64,000 nucleotides of DNA. It comes from Maliibacterium massiliense. Its GTDB lineage: Bacteria; Bacillota; Clostridia; Christensenellales; Maliibacteriaceae. The notes under the pieces are model-generated. The model saw only the letters and a program-made list of their open reading frames with translations, did no database searches and was not told where the DNA came from. This document shows positions 61,201 to 64,000 of this stretch, piece after piece; within the stretch, counting starts at the first letter, position 1; each line of letters begins with the position of its first letter. The translations under genes were made by a program, and so were the position numbers. Where the stretch lies: contig NZ_LR026983.1 in assembly GCF_900604345.1 (NCBI RefSeq), positions 124,001-188,000 of the forward strand, written 5' to 3'.

Positions 61201-61959
61201 CGCGACGCGCGCGTCGTAAGCGCCGCTGTAGCAGAGCAATCCGCGCGTTGTATCCAGCGTCAAGTACACCGCGCTGTATACGTCGCTCTTGACAGCCTGG
61301 GGCGTCACAAAAAAGATGTAGTCCGCATTGGAGCTGGCCCGAAACGCCACCGCGCCCTCGGCCCGGTTGACGTCCATGGGGTCTACCACCACGCCGCTAA
61401 TGGTGAAGGACGTGCGCGTAAAGTTCGGCGTCTCCTGCTGCTGCAGGTCCTGCGCCCACGCCTCGTCCGTCTCCTCCTCTGCGCGCCGCTGCACATCCTC
61501 CGCGATGGTGAGGGTATCGCCCGGCGCCTTGCCCGTCTCATTGATGTAGTTTTGCGTGACGGCGATCTCGCCCGCGCTTTGGGGAAGCGTCCCCTCCAGC
61601 AGGTAGGGCGCGTTGATGCCCGCGTCGCTGAGCATCTTTACCTCGGCGCTGCGCTGCTGGTCGCGCACCTGGGTGGTCACCGTCTCGCTGTAGCTGCCCT
61701 CGGCAGCCTCCACGCCCTCCAGCGCGGCGAGCGCCCGCACATCCTGCTCGGTAAGGCCCAAGGTGGACACCACCGCCACATCAAAGAGGCGCTGCGCATC
61801 GTAAAAGCTGTCCGCCGAGGCCCGCAGGTCCACGCACGCCGCCTTGAGGCCGGTGAGCATTGTCACGCCCAGCGCGGTGATGAGCATGATGGAGAAAAAC
61901 CGTTTGCGGCTCTTGCTGATGGTGCGCCGCATATCCCTGTGAAACGCCTGCTTCTTCAT
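58243..61959 (-). CDS. Large FtsX-family ABC transporter permease with long coiled coil
   Basis: 1238 residues. A first membrane helix (about 20-40) is followed by an extracytoplasmic MacB-type domain (to about 260), then a very long Gln/Ala/Glu/Leu coiled coil (about 265-700), then three membrane helices of one FtsX domain (from about 720, with V-E-E-E-R-A-L-I-G-T-Y-K-A-L-G). A second MacB-type domain (from about 880) and a last FtsX domain (from about 1110, with R-V-R-E-L-A-T-I-K-V-L-G-F) end the protein. It starts six bases after the ATPase. Such permeases couple ATP hydrolysis to extracytoplasmic work or drug sensing rather than bulk transport. Confidence 0.88.
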   Translation of the reverse strand: MKKQAFHRDMRRTISKSRKRFFSIMLITALGVTMLTGLKAACVDLRASADSFYDAQRLFDVAVVSTLGLTEQDVRALAALEGVEAAEGSYSETVTTQVRDQQRSAEVKMLSDAGINAPYLLEGTLPQSAGEIAVTQNYINETGKAPGDTLTIAEDVQRRAEEETDEAWAQDLQQQETPNFTRTSFTISGVVVDPMDVNRAEGAVAFRASSNADYIFFVTPQAVKSDVYSAVYLTLDTTRGLLCYSGAYDARVAGVIDAIEGQIKQQRERARYVAVVGDATAKVDDAQRQMDGEFAQADTQLADAQAKLDDGQRQVEEGGRALAQNERMAGAQFQQAWRTINDGYASVAQGERALAQQEAQLAQGAAQLAQGKEELAQQEAQAKGALQDARAQLEQQQTQCAQQHGALMAQCDDLSAPFGPLWPAQAWESWTAAAKQAALPIAQGDAQARALQQQMAQLAPDTAAYADAARQLAQVQADVQQATQALPEALAPHQQAFFDALAPVLQGARAQLDAAIAALDLQAPQDAARREALLAQRGALDTLEETLPKLALGLGQLEAAQDVVQGQLEALAQQQAKTEATFKAAWEQIASQEAALKEGRRQLEQGCGTLKESRAQLDAGARTLQGEQAAARRQIADGKRTLQDSQRELEEGQSALDEEKRTFEETRADAQQKLQDARKEIADIDMTQWYVQDRTSLSGYVNVQSDAASIEAVGTAFPVVFFVVAILISLTTITRMVEEERALIGTYKALGFTDREILAKYLLYAFAACLIGGVLGDICGFILLPKFVFTIFRTLYQLPAYQLAFQLGRGVGAILLFMLGIVGATVLACRAELKQMPAVLMRPRAPRAGSRVFLERIPLLWNRLSFLNKVTARNLFRYKKRLFMTVAGIMGCTALLLCGFAIKNSVADLMPRQYEQTYQYDLMVGCAPEDNDQMCALLQNDANVADFINVQLEMVKLKNAQGDSESVQLVVVPEGVSLARYIHLKDAHGAQVALADDGIYVTQNAAQVLGFGTGEGVFVQNALLEQRQMPVAGIVRNYLGNAVYMTQRVYENAFTSFAPNGVYAHLSDACANQAAYADALGREDIIRSSVSTQALKRDFYSAFSLINAVVYIIIVMAAGLAFVVLFTLSTTNISERVRELATIKVLGFFDRETHRYVNKETLILTLLGIALGLPAGWGLSSCLTYVLKMPSIYFAVSIHPQSYFLAAALSLAFALAVNLLTNRTLNRIDMVEALKSVE

Positions 61960-61965
61960 CCGCCG

Positions 61966-62667
61966 TCACCACGCAATCTCCCCGATGGGTACGGGATGCG
62001 GATTGCGCGCAACGTCGACAACCCTGCCGCTGTTAAAACGGATGAGCCTGTCTGCCATGGGCGCGAGCGCCGCGTTGTGCGTGATGATCAGCACCGTGAT
62101 CTTTTCCCTGCGGCAGGTGTCCTGCAATAGCTGCAGAATCTGCTTGCCCGTGCTGTAATCCAGCGCGCCGGTGGGCTCGTCACACAACAGCAGCTTGGGG
62201 TTTTTGGCAATGGCGCGCGCGATGGAGACCCGCTGCTGCTCACCGCCGGAAAGCTGCGCCGGAAAGTTGCCCATGCGCGCCTTGAGGCCCACCTTCTCCA
62301 GCGTCTCGGCCGCGTCAAGCGCGTCAGCGCAGATCTGGGTGGAAAGCTCCACGTTCTCCAGCGCCGTCAAGTTGGGCACGAGGTTGTAGAACTGAAAGAC
62401 AAACCCCACGTCGCTTCGACGATAGCCGACAAGCTCTTTGGGGCTGTACTGGGTGATGTCGTCTGCATCGACCAGGATTTGGCCGGCTGTGGCGGTATCC
62501 ATGCCGCCCAGCAGGTTCAGCGCCGTGGTCTTGCCCGCGCCGGAAGCGCCCAGGATCACGGCAAGCTCGCCTTGCTCCACATCAAAAGAGGCGTCGTCCA
62601 ACGCGCGGATGGACGTCTCTCCCGCCTGGTATTGCTTGATGATATGCCGCATAGCGATGTAGGCCAT
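61966..62667 (-). CDS. ABC transporter ATP-binding protein, MacB/LolD type
   Basis: 233 residues. Walker [11 protein letters not shown]-loop F-Q-F-Y-N-L-V-P, signature [14 protein letters not shown], Walker [14 protein letters not shown]-switch I-T-H-N. This is the standard partner of FtsX-type permeases. GGAGGG before the ATG. It heads the operon, with a strong promoter facing tetR on the other strand. Confidence 0.93.
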   Translation of the reverse strand: MAYIAMRHIIKQYQAGETSIRALDDASFDVEQGELAVILGASGAGKTTALNLLGGMDTATAGQILVDADDITQYSPKELVGYRRSDVGFVFQFYNLVPNLTALENVELSTQICADALDAAETLEKVGLKARMGNFPAQLSGGEQQRVSIARAIAKNPKLLLCDEPTGALDYSTGKQILQLLQDTCRREKITVLIITHNAALAPMADRLIRFNSGRVVDVARNPHPVPIGEIAW

Positions 62668-62688
62668 GGTGGATTCCCTCCATTACTA

Positions 62689-62738
62689 AACAACTTGTTG
62701 ATCAATGGTATTATAAAACGACGCTATTTCGACATCAA
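62689..62738 (-). promoter_or_regulatory. Promoter of the FtsX-type ABC operon with TetR-like operator
   Basis: TTGATG (62733-62738), 17 bases, perfect TATAAT (62710-62715). Just downstream AACAA-G-TTGTT and TTGATCAA overlap (about 62691-62706), a small palindromic patch suited to a TetR dimer at the transcript start. Confidence 0.65.
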
Positions 62739-62768
62739 TAAACAGTCCCCGCGCGCGTGTTGAGCAAC

Positions 62769-62797
62769 TTGAAGACATCGCGTTGCCGTGCTATTGT
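62769..62797 (+). promoter_or_regulatory. Promoter of tetR
   Basis: TTGAAG (62769-62774), 17 bases, TATTGT (62792-62797), 23 bases before the ATG. Confidence 0.55.
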
Positions 62798-62820
62798 AAA
62801 GCAAAGGAAGGTGCTTGCCC

Positions 62821-63405
62821 ATGAAAAAGCAGCCCGAGGTCACCGAACAGACCAAGCGTAACCTGCGCGACGCTTTCTGGCGGCTCTACACGCAAAAGCC
62901 GCTGGATCGCATTTCCATCAAAGAGATTACGGATCTTGCCGGCTACAACCGCGGCACCTTTTACCTGTACTACAGGGATGTGTACGACATCTTTGAGCAG
63001 ATTGAGGACGATTTGCTGGGCCAGGTGGCGGATTTGCTGCAGAGCGCCTGCACGGAGGAAAACCTTTTTGACCTATCGCGCCACATGGGCTACATTGTGC
63101 AGATGGCGCGCACGTACTCCTCCCACGTTACCGTGCTTTTGAGCGACCGGGGCGACCCGCGCTTTGTCACCCGCCTCAAGGAGCTTGTCTGGCCGCTGCT
63201 GCGCCGCTATGTGGTGCCCTCGGCAGGGCGCAGCGACTATGAGATGGCGCTGCTGGCCGAATACTATCTCTCCGGCCTGTTTTCCATCATCACCAAGTGG
63301 CTGGCGGACGGACAGCCCATGCCCATCGACCAGCTGATCGACTTTGTCATCGCGCATGTCTTTGCCATGTCCACGCCCGCCCCGCCGGTGGACGATCTGG
63401 CATAA
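62821..63405 (+). CDS. TetR-family transcriptional regulator
   Basis: 194 residues. N-terminal TetR helix-turn-helix: I-S-I-K-E-I-T-D-L-A-G-Y-N-R-G-T-F-Y-L-Y-Y-R-D-V-Y-D-I-F. The C-terminal ligand domain lacks conserved motifs. ATG at 62821 after GGAAGG. It is divergent from the FtsX-type ABC operon, the classical arrangement for a repressor of that operon. The ligand is unknown. Confidence 0.9.
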   Translation: MKKQPEVTEQTKRNLRDAFWRLYTQKPLDRISIKEITDLAGYNRGTFYLYYRDVYDIFEQIEDDLLGQVADLLQSACTEENLFDLSRHMGYIVQMARTYSSHVTVLLSDRGDPRFVTRLKELVWPLLRRYVVPSAGRSDYEMALLAEYYLSGLFSIITKWLADGQPMPIDQLIDFVIAHVFAMSTPAPPVDDLA

Positions 63406-63428
63406 AGCAGTGCGCGGCACCGCGCGAG

Positions 63429-63466
63429 AAAAGGGCGTGCACACGTTTTTGTGCACGCCCTTTTAT
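63429..63466 (+). terminator. Bidirectional terminator between tetR and the GGDEF gene
   Basis: AAAAGGGCGTGCAC / GTGCACGCCCTTTT perfect 14-bp stem with an eight-base loop. Confidence 0.92.
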
Positions 63467-63507
63467 ATTAAGGCAAACGCCCCTGTGCGCTTTCTTGATC
63501 AGCGCGG

Positions 63508-64000
63508 CTACTTTTCCTCGTTATAGATGCTGTATCCGTTCTTGCCCCGCTTTTTGGCCTGGTAGAGTGCGGAGTCCGCCTGGCGGTAGAGCGTTTCAAA
63601 ATCCCTGCCCATCTCAGGGGCGAGCGCCACGCCGAGGCTTACGGAGATTGCACAGCTGCCGCCCTCCCCCTCGACGCGCTGGCGCAGCGCGGCCACCAGC
63701 TCCTGCGCCTTCTTCTCGGCGATCTGGCGGCTGGGCACCGGCAAAAAGGCCACAAACTCATCGCCGCCGATGCGGCCCACAATATCGTTCGAGCGGAACT
63801 GCGCCTGGACGGCGCGGGCAAACGTGGCCAGCACCGTATCCCCCATCGCGTGCCCCAGCTGGTCGTTGATTTGCTTGAAGTTGTCGATATCCAGGATAAA
63901 GAAGGCGTAGCAGGCATCCGGATGCTGCATCAGCATGGCGCGGATATTTTCCTGCGTGGCGGCCTTGTTAAACAGCTCCGTCAGGGAATCTTTCTGCATC
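63508..64000 (-). CDS. GGDEF-domain protein, N-terminus cut by window edge
   Basis: Diguanylate cyclase catalytic domain making cyclic di-GMP. D-S-L-T-E-L-F-N-K-A-A-T (normally D-x-L-T-G-L-x-N) at the edge, D-I-D-N-F-K-Q-I-N-D, and the active-site R-I-G-G-D-E-F-V-A-F. The R-x-x-D inhibitory site does not appear at the usual place five residues before GGDEF (R-S-N-D-I-V-G-R precedes it: R-S-N-D fits R-x-x-D). The domain is complete at its C-terminus. Any N-terminal sensor domain lies outside the window. Confidence 0.88.
   Translation of the reverse strand, partial: MQKDSLTELFNKAATQENIRAMLMQHPDACYAFFILDIDNFKQINDQLGHAMGDTVLATFARAVQAQFRSNDIVGRIGGDEFVAFLPVPSRQIAEKKAQELVAALRQRVEGEGGSCAISVSLGVALAPEMGRDFETLYRQADSALYQAKKRGKNGYSIYNEEK

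Noticed and set aside
60748..62130. A 460-codon plus-strand frame opposite the permease coiled coil
   Set aside because: The Gln/Ala/Leu-rich coil produces open frames on the opposite strand; no start signal or domain.

Overview
The window is GC-rich (about 60 % or more by eye) and gene-dense. It comes from a Gram-positive, endospore-forming bacterium, most likely a high-GC member of class Clostridia. The evidence is the spore genes (spoIIAA-spoIIAB-sigF, spoVAC-AD-AE, yunB, gerM), T-box and PyrR leaders, TTGACA/TATAAT promoters, strong GGAGG ribosome binding sites, and Bacillus-like gene order. I cannot name the genus. No rRNA, CRISPR array, insertion sequence or prophage is visible.

Layout. 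1-10.5 kb: cell wall and sporulation block. It holds partial yunB, a class A PBP, a spoVA operon with a 46-residue leading ORF, an unannotated 56-residue membrane peptide, the spoIIA operon, and a second class A PBP. 11-25 kb: mostly minus-strand housekeeping genes. These are the mrfA/mrfB (yprAB) repair pair, iscS-thiI, a two-component system beside htrA, xylulokinase and mutS2. 25-31 kb: zapA, the pheST operon under a T-box leader, and a PutP-type symporter. 31-39 kb: a MarR-flavodoxin pair, a DUF5655-type protein, an eight-gene tRNA array, the conserved gerM-rph-rdgB-yfcE group, and rqcH. 39-44 kb: a MarR-FtsH operon, an ABC-F ribosome-protection gene with a leader-peptide attenuator, and a small secreted protein. 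44-52.5 kb: pyrR-uraA under a PyrR attenuator, then rluD-lspA-divIVA-ylmH-ylmG-sepF-yggS-hlyD-like, which follows the Bacillus ylm/divIVA order without ileS. 52.6-64 kb: accessory genes. They include a GntR-controlled ABC-2 exporter, a frameshifted trmO, a MarR-TSUP transporter pair, a Vat/CatB-type acetyltransferase with its own leader peptide, a TetR-linked ABC transporter with a 1238-residue permease, and a partial GGDEF protein.

How it works together. Sporulation genes cover early forespore sigma-F control (spoIIA), DPA uptake (spoVA) and germination (gerM, yunB). Division genes (zapA, sepF, divIVA) sit with membrane-protein processing (lspA). The most interesting signals are regulatory. 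Two probable antibiotic-resistance genes, the ABC-F gene and the acetyltransferase, each follow a short translated leader with RNA structure suited to drug-induced attenuation. Several one-component regulators have clear palindromes inside their own promoters. A four-box, 11-bp-phased repeat lies upstream of htrA next to an OmpR-type regulator. The trmO reading frame is broken by one base.
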